Source: Fistularia commersonii (Eukaryota > Chordata > Actinopteri > Syngnathiformes > Fistulariidae). From it: a stretch of 64,000 nucleotides of DNA. Below, in pieces: positions 54,301 through 64,000 of this stretch. How positions within the stretch are numbered: the first letter of the stretch is position 1; each line of letters opens with the position of its first letter. The DNA lies in assembly GCA_037954325.1 (NCBI GenBank), contig JBBMNZ010000007.1, positions 13,865,001-13,929,000 on the forward strand. Direction: 5' to 3'. A program made the position numbers and the translations under genes. The notes beneath the pieces were generated by a model that did not search any database, was not told the origin of the DNA, and was given only the letters and a program-made list of their open reading frames with translations.

Positions 54301-57300
54301 CAATAACAAGGATGTCTTTTAAATGTAAGCCCTGTTTACTTTGGCTGCAAAAAGCCAAAGTACACAAATTAAAGTTTTAGAAATAGTCCACAAGAACAAT
54401 CGGGGATGTCACATATCCTTTCTCTTCCTCTTCTATAGTCTGTGAACAGGTTAGTGGGAATCGCCAAATTCCCCCCCTCAGATGATGTGAGGAAGGCAGG
54501 TATTCTAACTCCAGTAATCGAATATGGCTTGTTTTTTAATGGCTGAAAGATTGAGTTTCATTGTGACATTGGTGTTAATGAAGTTTGGTTCGGCCTCATA
54601 TCGGTCAGCTTTTGTGCTTTGTAATTTTCTGGTATCTGCAAGCAGCGAAGCCTGAAGTTCTCCCTTTAAAGATTCAGGTCAGATGTATGGGCTCTTAAAC
54701 CCCCAGTGTTTAATATCTAGTATTTGATTATTTATTTTTCAGGGATATCCGCAGTAACGAAATCTCCTGGGCCATTGAAGACTCCATTGGTGTATTTGAT
54801 GGAATGAAGAAGCTGAACACACTGTGAGGACACTCTTAATCCCTCCAAACATGCAGATATTGTTGAGTGTCGCCTTTGAACATTTATTTCCTCTAAATTA
54901 AATTCAATTGTTAAGTTATAAAAACCTTTGTATATATGTTTGGGTTGAATTACTCCACGTTCAAGAAAAAATTAACAGGAAAATGTTGAAGTTAGCGAAT
55001 AAAGGCTGCTAGTTTGTAAGAAAATGTGCGGGAACATATGAGTACAGTTTGGGTCAAAAAAGGTTTCCCAAAAAGGTATGATGAAATGTAAAGGAACTCA
55101 TTTAAACTTTCTTTGAAAGTCTGATATGACATATATCTGACTGACTGACATAGTATCTGTCTTTCTTTGAAAGTCAGATGTTATGCCAGAATTACCTGAG
55201 GTCACCTACTATCATCTATTTGTCTTTCAGAATCTTACAACAAAACAAAATCCGGTCAATCACAAAGAAAGCCTTCGAGGGCCTGGATGAACTGGAGCAC
55301 CTGTGAGTACAACCTCTCATCACCTGTTTCTTCTCTCCACGCTGTTTAAGTCCCAGCGGATTTGACGCTATTGTTGAATTACTGAAGCTAGCAGAAAGCC
55401 ATTATTACCGGTGTGTCGTTGTTGACTAGGGCTTGTGAAATGGGATGCTATTTTGATCAAAGCACATCATAGGTGTGTGTAACCCACATTTTCCTTCGTT
55501 CCACAGGGACCTCAGCAAGAATGGTATCATGTCGATCCACCCTGAGGCGTTGTCCCACACGAAGCTTAAAGTGCTGTGAGTGGTTGCAGAATGAGTCAGC
55601 TCTCAGAACCACATTTGGATACCTGTTTGTCTTTGTGTTTACAACTTTGTCATCATTTTTGGTCACAAAGCATTAATGGGACATGATTATCAATGAAACT
55701 CAAGCTTCCACATCTTCCTGAGGGCCCTTGAATTTCCGTTAGAGGATGGGACAGAGGTGCTAAGGATTGATTTAATTATATTCTGAATAATGAAAATAAA
55801 AACATAAGCAAAGCATTAGTGTTAGATTTATACATGTCTGAAGCAGGGTCTCAACAGCCATCAAAAGCCACTGGAGACAGAATTCCTGACTCCAAAAACG
55901 TGCTTGGTTTCTGCTGTGGGCTTTCAATCAATTTTTCAGAATTCTTAACATTACCCCTATGACTACTTCAGTTGCATTTTAAAATCAAAAAATTGGTTGG
56001 TTACTTATTTGCTGCTGAGATTTCATGAGAAAAATTAACTTACCAGATAGTGTTTGTGACGTTCTCGACTTTGGAATTGAAAATTTGGATAAAACTTTAT
56101 ATTGGAGCAATATTATTTTTTTCCTTAATCCCTATAAGTAACATTCACGATTGGGATGTTTTTCTTATGTGTTTTTTTTTTTGTAAAGTAGGTCTTGCAT
56201 TACATTGAGGTCACATTGTAAAGAGTCTTAAAATTGTAGCATTTCTTTAAGATGTAGAAATATACATCTGCATATTCTATTTTACTTAGGTAATTATTCT
56301 GAGAAAATCCAAACAGGCTATCTACCTCAAAATAGTTTCCAAAGCTACAGTTTTTTCTTGAAATTTGAAGGAAATTGTGACCTAATGCCGGGCTTACACC
56401 TCGTGATTTTCCAGTCACAGACATAAAAGTGGAAGTTAAATGGAAATCTTGAGTTGTGAGAGGACAGAAGTATACTGCAACTTCGCTCAGACTCTTTAAG
56501 ATTTCTTTCCGACCTACAGTTTTAAGTAAGATGTAAGTCTGGCACAAGTCTCACTTTATTGTTACAAGTTGTTTCCAAGAATTATAGATGTGCAAAGCAG
56601 AAAAACTGACTTTTAAAATTTAAAAATTTTTACTTTTACAGCATGAAAATTAAACATTATGAGCCTCCGGAGCCCTTTTCTGAATGTATATGAGTTACAT
56701 AGGTATTGCGATTACTTGGGTCTTGCTAAAATATTGGGCAATGCCACTTTGTTCTCCAGTCAAATAAATTGTGTGATGTTCTATTAACACAGCAAAGTAA
56801 TTAGCAACAAGGATGTGACTATTGTCATGCTACATTTACTAAGTTTGACAGCTGCTGGGCATTTCATTAGCCACTCCTAAGAGGGGCTTGTCAACACCTC
56901 AAAATGGCAAGAGACTTAACATTTCCGCTGCGATTCCCCGCAGGCTTTCATCTGTCCTCATTGTGCAAATGATGCTGCAAATCAGAGGCTGAATCAGAAA
57001 CCTATGTTTGTCTTCCCTGCACCTTAATAAAAAGTACAATGTTGGCGGAACAGCAATCATCCTCTAAACTATGGGTTTAGAAAAAAAAAGGTTACAGATT
57101 GTATTCATCATTTTGAAAGCTAAAAGCAGATTAGTTCTTCTTGTCTGTTCAGTTTTTTTCTCAGCCAAACTCTGAAGTGCTTGTGAAAGTTACCTGGAAG
57201 TATTTTAAAATATCAGGGTCTCATAACGTAAATTATATTGCTGGTATGAACCCTAAGGGGAAACTGTGGGGTCTGCAGAAAGCCTGAAAACCCCTACACT

Positions 57301-60300
57301 ACTCTTATGCAAAGTCTCAAATGTTAAAAGGTTAAAAGCTCCATTATATTAGATAACATCCATACATATTGTTTCAATCAAAGTAAAGAGAGGTGATCCA
57401 ATTTTAGCTGAAAGTTACTTTGATGAAGATGATGATGATAAGATTTACGATGAGACCTCCAGTTCTCATTATACTGTTGTTTGTCCTCAGTGTCCTGAAC
57501 ACAAGCAGCCTGCTGTGTGACTGCCACATGCAGTGGCTTGGGCCCTGGCTAACCAGCAGCCCCTTCCAGTTCTCGGTCTGTGCCATCTGCGCCCACCCTG
57601 CAAACTTAATGGATCGCAATGTTCTTTCCATCAGCCCAGAAGAGTTTGTATGTGGTGAGACCTTCTAAAAAATATGTCTTCAGTGATTGGGTTTTGATCT
57701 GGGCAATATATTGATACATATGTATTGATAAATCGTGGAAAAGCAATAACAATGTACATGAACCTTTCTGAATGCAGATACAGATAATTAATCTAAGTGT
57801 GTGCCATTGTTTCTCCACAGATGATTTCCCCAAACCTCAGATCACAACTCACCCAGAGACGTCTGTGGCTTTGCGGAGTAACAACATGACTTTGAGCTGT
57901 GTCGCATCCAGCAGCAGCGATTCACCTATGACCACAGCATGGCGGAAGGATGGGGAGGTCCTGTACGATGCTGAAGTTCAAAACTATGCCCAGTACCAGG
58001 AAGGAGAGCTGATCTTTACCACCGTACTTCACCTCCTCAACGTCAACTTTACTGATGAGGGACGTTACCAGTGTGTGGTTTCCAATCACTTCGGCTCGAA
58101 CTACTCCAACAGGGCTGAGCTCACTGTCAATGGTGAGGATGGTCTTCATCAGGGATTTTGGGCTATTTTTTACCTGAAAGAAGTTGTCTTTCCAATTTAG
58201 TCTGGGTTTCAGCATGTTCTGGAAAACCAGAAAAACTTTTTTTCCTGAAAGGGGGAAATGGTTTACTGTGAAAATGGTTACAGAATGGTTATTCTGTAGC
58301 TTGTCCTATACCTCTTTAAAATTAAAAGTGCACATGCAACGATGGAGACCCTACATGCGATGGAACCCAGATGCTTAGTCTCTCATATTCCTTGTGATAT
58401 CTTCTTCTTTCTTGCATTTTGACACTAATATTCACATAACCCTCACCTCTGTTCCCAGCTCATAGAACATAGTCATGTCATTTCAGTTAATGTGACATGT
58501 TCTAGTAAAATGTAACCCCTGCCTAACTATTGTTATAGTGTACTGTTCTGCCCTTACATATATCTCTCTGCATTGTGTCCTCTGGATTTCAGAGCTCCCC
58601 TCCTTTCTGAAGACACCCATGGATCTGACAATTCGAGCTGGGGCGATGGCCAGACTGGAATGCGCCGCTGAAGGTCACCCATCACCCCAGATTGCCTGGC
58701 AGAAGGATGGAGGGACTGACTTTCCTGCTGCCCGGGAGCGCAGGATGCATGTGATGCCAGACGATGACATCTTTTTCATTGCACATGTGAAGACGGAAGA
58801 CATGGGGGTGTACAGCTGCACGGCTCAAAATGCAGCTGGCAGTTTGTCTGCGAATGCTACACTTACCGTTCTGGGTGAGTCACCTACCGAATTAGCTGAG
58901 AACATTACAGATAAGTCATTTCTGACTTACTCCACTCAAATTGCCTGTCTATGTTTGGCGCTCATTACAAAGTTGTTTTTGCATTTCCCCTTTGACAATT
59001 TCAACTCTGTTAACACACTCAGCAATGCCATGCTGTTGTAAAGACTAAAACCAATCTAGATGAATCGTCTTCATCAGCTGTTCCATCATTTATTTGAGTT
59101 CCTGTTCTACCAAGGTTTGGCTCAGTCATGATATCAAGTCAAGGTCCAGGATTGATGTTCATTCACAAAGTTTAACCACTAGTCCTAATTCCCATGTATG
59201 CTGGAGAACATGTCAAATAGTTCTGCCATTTTTAAGTGACTACAATCAATGATGGGTGGCATTGTAGTTCTCTGGTTAGCGCTTTGGCCTCACAGCGAGA
59301 AGCTTCCTGGTTTGATTCAGACAGGATGCCTTTCTGTCTGGAGTGCATGTTCTCCTGCATGGGTTTCCTCCCGGTTATTCAGCTGGGATAGGCTCCAGCC
59401 CCATTGTGACCCTGAATGCAGGATAAGGATATAGTGAATGAATTAATAAATAAAATCAATTATAGTTAATGAGGGGGGAAAATGAATGTCCCAGAAAAAT
59501 TTGTTTTCGTGGAGAAATGTTCCAAACTTTATTTGAAAAAAGAATAGAAAAACCTTGAAAATTTCAATAACCTAATGATAAACACCAATTCCCTCAAGAG
59601 TTCATATTTATGCGAAATTAACAGACACCATAAGATTTGCCTGAAAGTTGACTAATATGTTTTCAAATTAGGAAGAAAATCTACAAAAAAAATGGAATAG
59701 AAATTACAAAAGAAATAGAAATAGAAATCAAGGAACAATTTCTGTTGTAGCAGCTGGATTGTTGCTGAAATTGACGCGGTAATAATCAAATCCTCTTCTG
59801 TTCTAGAAACGCCTTTTTTTCTGCGGTCTCTTGAAGACAGAACAGTTGCCTGGGGTGAAACTGCAGTTCTTCAGTGCATTGCTGGAGGCAGCCCGGCCCC
59901 CCGGCTCAACTGGACCAAAGATGACGGGCCTCTGGTCCTAACAGAGCGCCACTTCTTTGCTGCTGCTAACCAACTCCTTATCATAGTCGATGCTGGCCCA
60001 GCTGACGCTGGAAAATACACCTGTATCTTGTCCAACACTCTGGGGACAGAACGTGGTCACATCTATCTTAGTGTCTCGCCGTCACCAAACTGTGATGGCA
60101 GCCTTGGCTATGATCAGGACACCTGGAGAACTGTGGGCATTGTGGTAATTGTGATTGTCTGCTGTGTGGTCGGAACCTCACTGGTGTGGGTCATTGTCAT
60201 CTACCACATGCGCAGGAAAAGCGAAGACTACAGCATCACCAATACAGGTTAGTGGACCAAGGCAACATGGTTCAAAACTATATGCCATCAAAATCTTTTG

Positions 60301-61501
60301 AGAAAGAGTAACATCAGAAAATGTGTCAATGACGTTGCTCTTTTCAACACATTCCGATGAACTGGACAGTGCACAGCAAAATATATCTGTCTGTTCCAGA
60401 TGAGATGAATCTACCAGCCGACATCCCCAGCTACCTGTCATCTCAGGGAACACTGTCAGAACCTCAGGAAGGCTACAGCAACTCTGAGGCCGGCAGCCAC
60501 CAGCAGCTCATGCCTCCCCTCTCCAATGGATGTGTACATAAGGGTGCAGATGGCGAGTGACATTGTGTTTGTTTAATACCTCCATGTCTGTCTCAGTAAC
60601 AGAGGGCTGTACATCTCTGCCATACCACTACCCCCACTCCTCTCACCCGTACAGACGCACAAGGCCCCTTTATCAAAAACAGTTTAATTTTTGTTTGGGG
60701 TTTTATTCTTCTCAAGGATATTTATGTATGTAAAATGCTCTCATGCTTCCTCTGCTCCTGGGCTGTCGATATCATCTGAGTGAGTTTTCTCTGCCTGGTC
60801 TCACATTTAAAAGACAAACCCCCTGAGCGTGCCAGCATGTGGCTGTTTCTAAATAAGAGCCAGTAGAAGATAATACAAAATCTGTTGTGTAGAAAAGTGT
60901 GAGGTAGGCCTGCAAACACTCTCAATTGTATTTGCCTTTTTTTTTTTTCTATTAGTGAGCATTCATTAGTCATGAGTGTTTGAGGTAAAATCTTACAGAG
61001 CTCTTGGTCTGGAAGATTCATGGTGTGATGCCTTTTTTTTTTTTTTAACATAACGAGTTACCATTGGCGTTTCACTTTTCATAAGTTACACAACGTTGTG
61101 TACCTTTTAAAAGGTTCACAACGAAATGTTTCAACATTTCAAGATGTAGTGTTCTTCAGTGGACCCCCCATGGGTTGCATACATGCATTTTAAATAGTAT
61201 ATCTTAGTTTTGCTGGAAATTTTCAATTTCAGTTTTGCAAATATAATTTTAACATCACAAAATTACTTCAAACCCTATAGTAACATTTGCCAAGTAAGCA
61301 ATGATGTTGTCTTTCAAGATTTTTATGGAAAGAAAGACTGACTCTTTGCTATCCTCAACTCAGGTATGTGTTATGGAGACTCTGGCAGTGAGGTGGACAC
61401 TGAGGGGAACAGTATGCTGCACTGCAGGGTCGGTTCTCTATTCACTGGCCGGAGCAGCTTCCACCCAGAGCCACGTGAGGGCCTTGCTTCTGTCCCCACA
61501 G
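48131..61501 (+). CDS. lrig2: Leucine-rich repeats and Ig-like domains protein 2 (3' end outside window)
   Basis: Single-pass membrane protein of the LRIG family, which regulates receptor signalling (ErbB, PDGF and BMP pathways in mammals). Coding exons: 48131-48318, 48921-48995, 49523-49657, 50402-50545, 50669-50812, 51198-51341, 51644-51787, 54743-54823, 55231-55302, 55507-55575, 57491-57654, 57821-58132, 58593-58874, 59807-60247, 60400-60552, 61364-61501. That is 2686 nt, 895 residues so far; human LRIG2 is about 1065. Layout: signal peptide 1-23, LRR N-cap (CPAPCSC), LRR array to about 398, LRR C-cap, three Ig domains (454-745), membrane helix 760-783, cytoplasmic tail. The tail blocks EGYSNSEAGSHQQLMPP and HKGADG single out LRIG2 over LRIG1 and LRIG3. 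One LRR appears to be missing, and one intron may use a GC donor. Confidence 0.94.
48319..48920 (+). other. lrig2 intron 1, no LRR exon found
   Basis: Scanned specifically for a 72-nt leucine-rich exon that would fill the apparent gap in the LRR array; none is visible. Confidence 0.6.
48921..48995 (+). CDS. lrig2: lrig2 exon 2: LRR
   Basis: 75 nt, phase 2-2, NLNHNELTTLPFLGDASLNI, equivalent to the human NYNELTEIPYFGEPTSNI repeat. It joins exon 1 directly in frame. Confidence 0.93.
48996..50401 (+). other. lrig2 introns 2 and 3, nothing recognised
   Basis: Apart from exon 3 inside (49523-49657), the sequence is AT-rich with no identified repeat. Confidence 0.6.
49523..49657 (+). CDS. lrig2: lrig2 exon 3: LRRs
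   Basis: 135 nt, phase 2-2, YASLEILDLTSNSISELKLG and FPSMQLKY. Donor CT|gtgagt. Confidence 0.93.
50402..50545 (+). CDS. lrig2: lrig2 exon 4: two LRRs
   Basis: 144 nt, phase 2-2. LSNNKISVLEPGCFENISNS and LLVLKLNRNRLAVLP, close to human. Confidence 0.95.
50669..50812 (+). CDS. lrig2: lrig2 exon 5: two LRRs
   Basis: 144 nt, phase 2-2. EMKRNKIKIVDSLTFKGMDS and LKMQRNGITKLMDGAFFGL, strongly LRIG2-like. Confidence 0.96.
51198..51341 (+). CDS. lrig2: lrig2 exon 6: two LRRs
   Basis: 144 nt, phase 2-2. ELEHNNLTEVNKGWLYGLRM and RPDAWEFCQKLEE. Confidence 0.96.
51644..51787 (+). CDS. lrig2: lrig2 exon 7: two LRRs
   Basis: 144 nt, phase 2-2. DLSFNHLTRLEETAFVGLGV and LNLGENSISHLGEKVF. Confidence 0.96.
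51788..54742 (+). other. lrig2 intron 7 (3 kb), nothing recognised
   Basis: Long open frames (for example 53892-54179) show no domain. No terminal repeats or RT motifs were seen. Confidence 0.55.
54743..54823 (+). CDS. lrig2: lrig2 exon 8: LRR
   Basis: 81 nt, phase 2-2. DIRSNEISWAIEDSIGVFDG; the EISWAIED block is characteristic of the family. Confidence 0.95.
55231..55302 (+). CDS. lrig2: lrig2 exon 9: LRR
   Basis: 72 nt, phase 2-2, exactly one repeat: ILQQNKIRSITKKAFEGLDE. Confidence 0.95.
55507..55575 (+). CDS. lrig2: lrig2 exon 10: last LRR
   Basis: 69 nt, phase 2-2, DLSKNGIMSIHPEALSHTKL. Confidence 0.95.
55576..57490 (+). other. lrig2 intron 10, nothing recognised
   Basis: AT-rich. 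The - strand frame at 56200-56547 has no recognised domain. Confidence 0.55.
57491..57654 (+). CDS. lrig2: lrig2 exon 11: LRR C-cap
   Basis: 164 nt, phase 2-1. SSLLCDCHMQWLGPWL then CAHPANL and EEFVC supply the cap cysteines. Confidence 0.95.
57821..58132 (+). CDS. lrig2: lrig2 exon 12: Ig domain 1
   Basis: 312 nt, phase 1-1. Ig strands with LSCVASSSSDSPMTTAWRKD (first Cys and Trp) and DEGRYQCVVSNHFGSNYS (second Cys). Confidence 0.97.
58593..58874 (+). CDS. lrig2: lrig2 exon 13: Ig domain 2
   Basis: 282 nt, phase 1-1. ARLECAAEGHPSPQIAWQKD and GVYSCTAQNAAGS; FPAARERRMHVMPDDD is near-invariant in LRIGs. Confidence 0.98.
58875..59806 (+). other. lrig2 intron 13 with a SINE
   Basis: It contains the SINE at 59248-59452. 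The remainder is unassigned. Confidence 0.7.
59248..59452 (+). mobile_element. tRNA-derived SINE with L2-like tail
   Basis: The head has an A-box-like stretch (ttctctggttagcgct) and a B-box-like ggtttgattcag, the pol III promoter layout. The tail has agctgggataggctccagcc and aggataaggatatagtgaat, ending in a gaatgaat repeat. The middle is shortened. Confidence 0.85.
59807..60247 (+). CDS. lrig2: lrig2 exon 14: Ig domain 3 and membrane helix
   Basis: 441 nt, phase 1-1, one open exon. Ig3 has VLQCIAGGSPAPRLNWTKDD and GKYTCILSNTLG. The extracellular stalk is followed by the helix VGIVVIVIVCCVVGTSLVWV and a basic HMRRK stop-transfer. Confidence 0.96.
60400..60552 (+). CDS. lrig2: lrig2 exon 15: cytoplasmic tail
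   Basis: 153 nt, phase 1-1 if the GC donor at 60553 is used. MNLPADIPSYLSSQGTLSEP then QEGYSNSEAGSHQQLMPP. Read straight through, it ends at TGA 60558-60560. An alternative GT donor at 60544 (exon end 60543) would also be in phase. Confidence 0.85.
61364..61501 (+). CDS. lrig2: lrig2 exon 16: cytoplasmic tail (predicted)
   Basis: 138 nt, phase 1-1, after caactcag and before gttagt. MCYGDSGSEVDTEGNSMLHC is followed by FTGRSSFHPEPREG. Both splice sites and the open frame fit. It faintly resembles the human LRIG3 CHIDNSSEADVEA stretch. Confidence 0.75.
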
Positions 61502-62908
61502 GTTAGTTTTACTCTCACACTGGCATCCTTTACACTGAAGGCATTTTCACTTTGACTAAAACTAAACGTTTGACTAAAACTGGATAGAAAACTGGATAGA
61601 AAGAATTATAGTCTTGGAAAGAAACTGAAATGTAGAACCAGTTCAGAGTTGTGTTGGTGCTCAAACTAAAGAAGGTTTTTTGTTTTGCTTTCTCTAAAGT
61701 AACTAAATATTTTGAGCACACTGGCAGATTGACAGTCTTGATATCATGTGACTTGCAGCCATATCTTTCACAGTTATGGATGGGAAATGAGAGAGGAATG
61801 GATATTCATCTAAAGAATGAGCTAAAAGTATGAAGATCGCTAATGTCTCCTAGCCAGATGTAGATATAAATGCCCAAAACAAGTGTTATTGGTATACAGA
61901 TCCTGCAATTCACTTTGGTCATAAAAATGTACTTTCCTGTTAACAGTAAAAGAGAGGACCTCCTTGAAAAAAACACATCTCGATTGACTTAAATGAATGA
62001 ATAGCAATGAACTGGTCAGCATAATTCAATAAGACAGCATGGAGGCGGAATTCAATGCAGTAGCGGGTCATAAATTGTTTTGAGGTAGAGGCACACTGGA
62101 GGCCGAGAGGGGGTCAGTTTCAGCCAAACAACATATCAGAAGTTCGCAATCATAATTGTTTTTAGTGACAATTACTTTAAAAAAAGAAGCCTCCTCTGCT
62201 TGTTCCGAGACCAATTTAATTTCTAGAATCGGATTATTCAGTTTTCACGGTTTTGTTTTTGTTAGTTTTGGGTTTTTTTTTTCCACAGAGAAAAACAATT
62301 CTTATTAAGTCTGGAACACAAATAATCAGGATTCAAGGATGGTCGATGGCCTGACCTGCTCCCCCGCCCACATTTATGCTTATGAAATTAAACCAATTTA
62401 CTTGAGAAGGCTCGCGCAGAAAAACTCCATTATATCTTTGATTGACAGCACAGACAATGGCTTCTGTTTCAAAGGTAGAAATATCTGATGTTGTCACTGA
62501 AGGGAGGTTGCTGGAAAGAGTTCTCTTTAGGACATGAACATCACCATGGCTGAATACTCTTGTGTTGCAGCTGCTGGATGAATGCTAGGTGTTGATCCTG
62601 GAACAGTTATAGCCCAGTACTATTAGGTTAGGCCCTTTAGAAAATACAATATTTTGTGTTGATATCAAATAACGGTTGAAACATGCAATGTACCCATGAC
62701 ACATAAAGGGGAACACTAATGATAATGATTCATCATTTTCATGATAAAAGGAACAATGAGCAAGGAAACAAACCAAAGGAAAATTTGGCAGAAATTGAAC
62801 ATTCGATAGGTAACATATTAGTGTTTGTCACAGCAGCTTGGATTGTCTTGTAGAAAGGTTCTAGGAGATTATCTTTAGAAGAGACCTGGACGTTATGATT
62901 GCTTAATC
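61502..62908 (+). other. presumed lrig2 intron, nothing recognised
   Basis: Between the last recognised exon and the hAT element. No further lrig2 exon was identified, so the gene should continue past 64000. Confidence 0.5.
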
Positions 62909-64000
62909 CAGGGGTGTCAAACTCAATTGCGCAGGGGGCCAAAATTCAAAACACACTTTAGGTCCCGTTATACTGCAGCTCAATCAGTTCTGCACAGGTG
63001 CAGTTTCCACATCGACGGCAAATGGGTTGCAAGCAACTCAAAACTCTTTTTTTTTGAGCTTCAAAGTCACTAAAGTTCTGTGCGAACTCAGGGCATAGTG
63101 CGCTCAGTTTATCAGCAAAGTGAGTTTTTGGGAACACTGTTGTGCCGACTTGGTTCAACATTACTTGGCTACAGGGAAAGCGAGGCAAGTTGCACAGTTG
63201 CATTTGTGTCTCCCACAAAAGCAGCTTCACTTGAAATGCCTTCACTGCGTCATACATGTCAGTGATCATGGGATCACGTCCCTGGAGCTGCTAATTTAAG
63301 GCGTTAAGATGAGCTGTTATGTCAGCCAGAAACGCCAACTCACACTTCCTCTTTTCATCCCTCAAAATGGTTGAATCTTTTCCTTACTGTCCATGAACTG
63401 ACAGATTTCGTTTCTGAGCTCAAAAACTTTGTTGAGAACTTTTCCCTGACTTGGCCAATGCACCTCTGTATGATAAGGAATGCCGGCAAACTCTGAATCT
63501 ATCTCCTGCATAAAAGACCAAAACTGCTGGTGATTTAACCCTTTAGCCCAAATAAAGTTTACGGTTTGCGTTACAGTGCTCATTACATGATCCATCTTCA
63601 GGACTTTGCCACATTGCGCTTCCTGGTGTATGATGTAGCGATATGTTAACTCACCAGTACAGTTCTCCTGCAACTTCACTCCCATCCTCCCCACTAGTCC
63701 ACTTTTTCCACTGCACATAGCCAGTGCTCCATCAGTTGTAAGTCCAATAAGTTCGTTCCTAGGTAGTTTCATGTCAGTTACACTTTGAAAAAAGTTTTCA
63801 AAAATGTCTTTTCCAGTCATTGTCCTGTGCATCGATGTAATGTTCATTATTTCCTCTGTAACATGCAAATTGGAGTCCGCTCCACGGATGAAGATGGCTA
63901 ATTGTGCAGTATCAGTCATGGCCATAAAGTCTTTGCTTTTTTCACTCAACTGTGTTCTAAAATCAGTGGGCATCTCGCAAATTCAATCAGCAACCGTATT
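62909..64000 (-). mobile_element. hAT transposon, right end outside window
   Basis: The terminal repeat CAGGGGTGTCAAACTC begins at 62909, preceded by candidate target duplication gcttaatc (62901-62908). The interior is an hAT transposase on the - strand. The other terminus and duplication lie beyond the edge. Confidence 0.85.
62958..64000 (-). pseudogene. hAT transposase (GTF2IRD2/ZBED-like), broken
   Basis: The upstream block at 63362-63973 (TDTAQLAIFIRGADSNLHV, LIGLTTDGALAMCSGKSGLV) has the TTDGA catalytic-core motif of hAT transposases. The downstream block at 62958-63269 (MITDMYDAVKAFQVKLLLWE) is the C-terminal part. A frameshift near 63375 and an in-frame TAG at 63293-63291 separate them, so the gene is dead. 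The N-terminal BED-type region is outside. Confidence 0.85.

Noticed and set aside
1..64000. CRISPR array, operon, prophage or tRNA/rRNA genes
   Set aside because: No spaced identical repeats, no bacterial gene layout and no tRNA cloverleaf other than the SINE head at 59248.

Overview
The window is vertebrate nuclear DNA, almost certainly from a teleost fish. It has large spliced genes with GT-AG introns, fish-type retroelements (a Rex3-like RTE element ending in GATG repeats, a Penelope-like element, Ty3/gypsy remnants, tRNA-headed SINEs with an L2-like tail) and Tc1/mariner and hAT DNA transposons. Exons were found by translating conserved blocks and comparing them with human proteins recalled from memory. 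Each exon was then checked for splice-site dinucleotides and for phase agreement with its neighbours.

Region 1 (1-29976, + strand) is rap1gap, a GTPase-activating protein for Rap1. Its first exons, including the GoLoco motif, lie left of the window. Twenty exons are placed here. They hold the whole catalytic Rap-GAP domain with the asparagine-thumb block, then a serine-rich, probably phosphorylated tail. The last coding exon (29926-29976) is tentative. Two neighbouring exons (22009-22086 and 23225-23334) are clear relatives of each other. The introns carry a Rex3-like LINE, a Tc1/mariner element and an antisense Ty3/gypsy remnant. Region 2 (29977-33072) is rap1gap 3' UTR plus intergenic DNA with a broken Penelope-like retroelement.

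Region 3 (45888-33073, - strand) is a complete 16-exon peptidylarginine deiminase gene (padi2). It encodes 676 residues and keeps the catalytic Asp354, His480, Asp482 and Cys658. Its introns hold an internally deleted hAT element with an exact 8-bp target duplication. The matching empty site survives in a duplicated stretch of intron 3 kb away. Other introns hold a Ty3/gypsy remnant, LINE and SINE tails and microsatellites.

Region 4 (45889-48130) is the 2.2-kb divergent spacer between padi2 and lrig2. It has a padi2 core-promoter candidate, an NRF1-type palindrome and a LINE tail. Region 5 (48131 to past the right edge, + strand) is lrig2, a transmembrane leucine-rich-repeat/immunoglobulin protein. 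Sixteen coding exons run from the signal peptide through the LRRs, cysteine-rich cap, three Ig domains and membrane segment into the cytoplasmic tail. The last roughly 150 or more residues lie outside. The right edge (62909-64000) is a decayed hAT transposase gene on the - strand.

The three genes do not form a pathway; they act in Rap signalling, protein citrullination and receptor regulation. I found no CRISPR, operon, tRNA or rRNA gene and nothing that amounts to a wholly new system. The most useful leads are the paired rap1gap exons, a possible GC-AG intron and a missing LRR in lrig2, and the hAT insertion with its preserved empty site.
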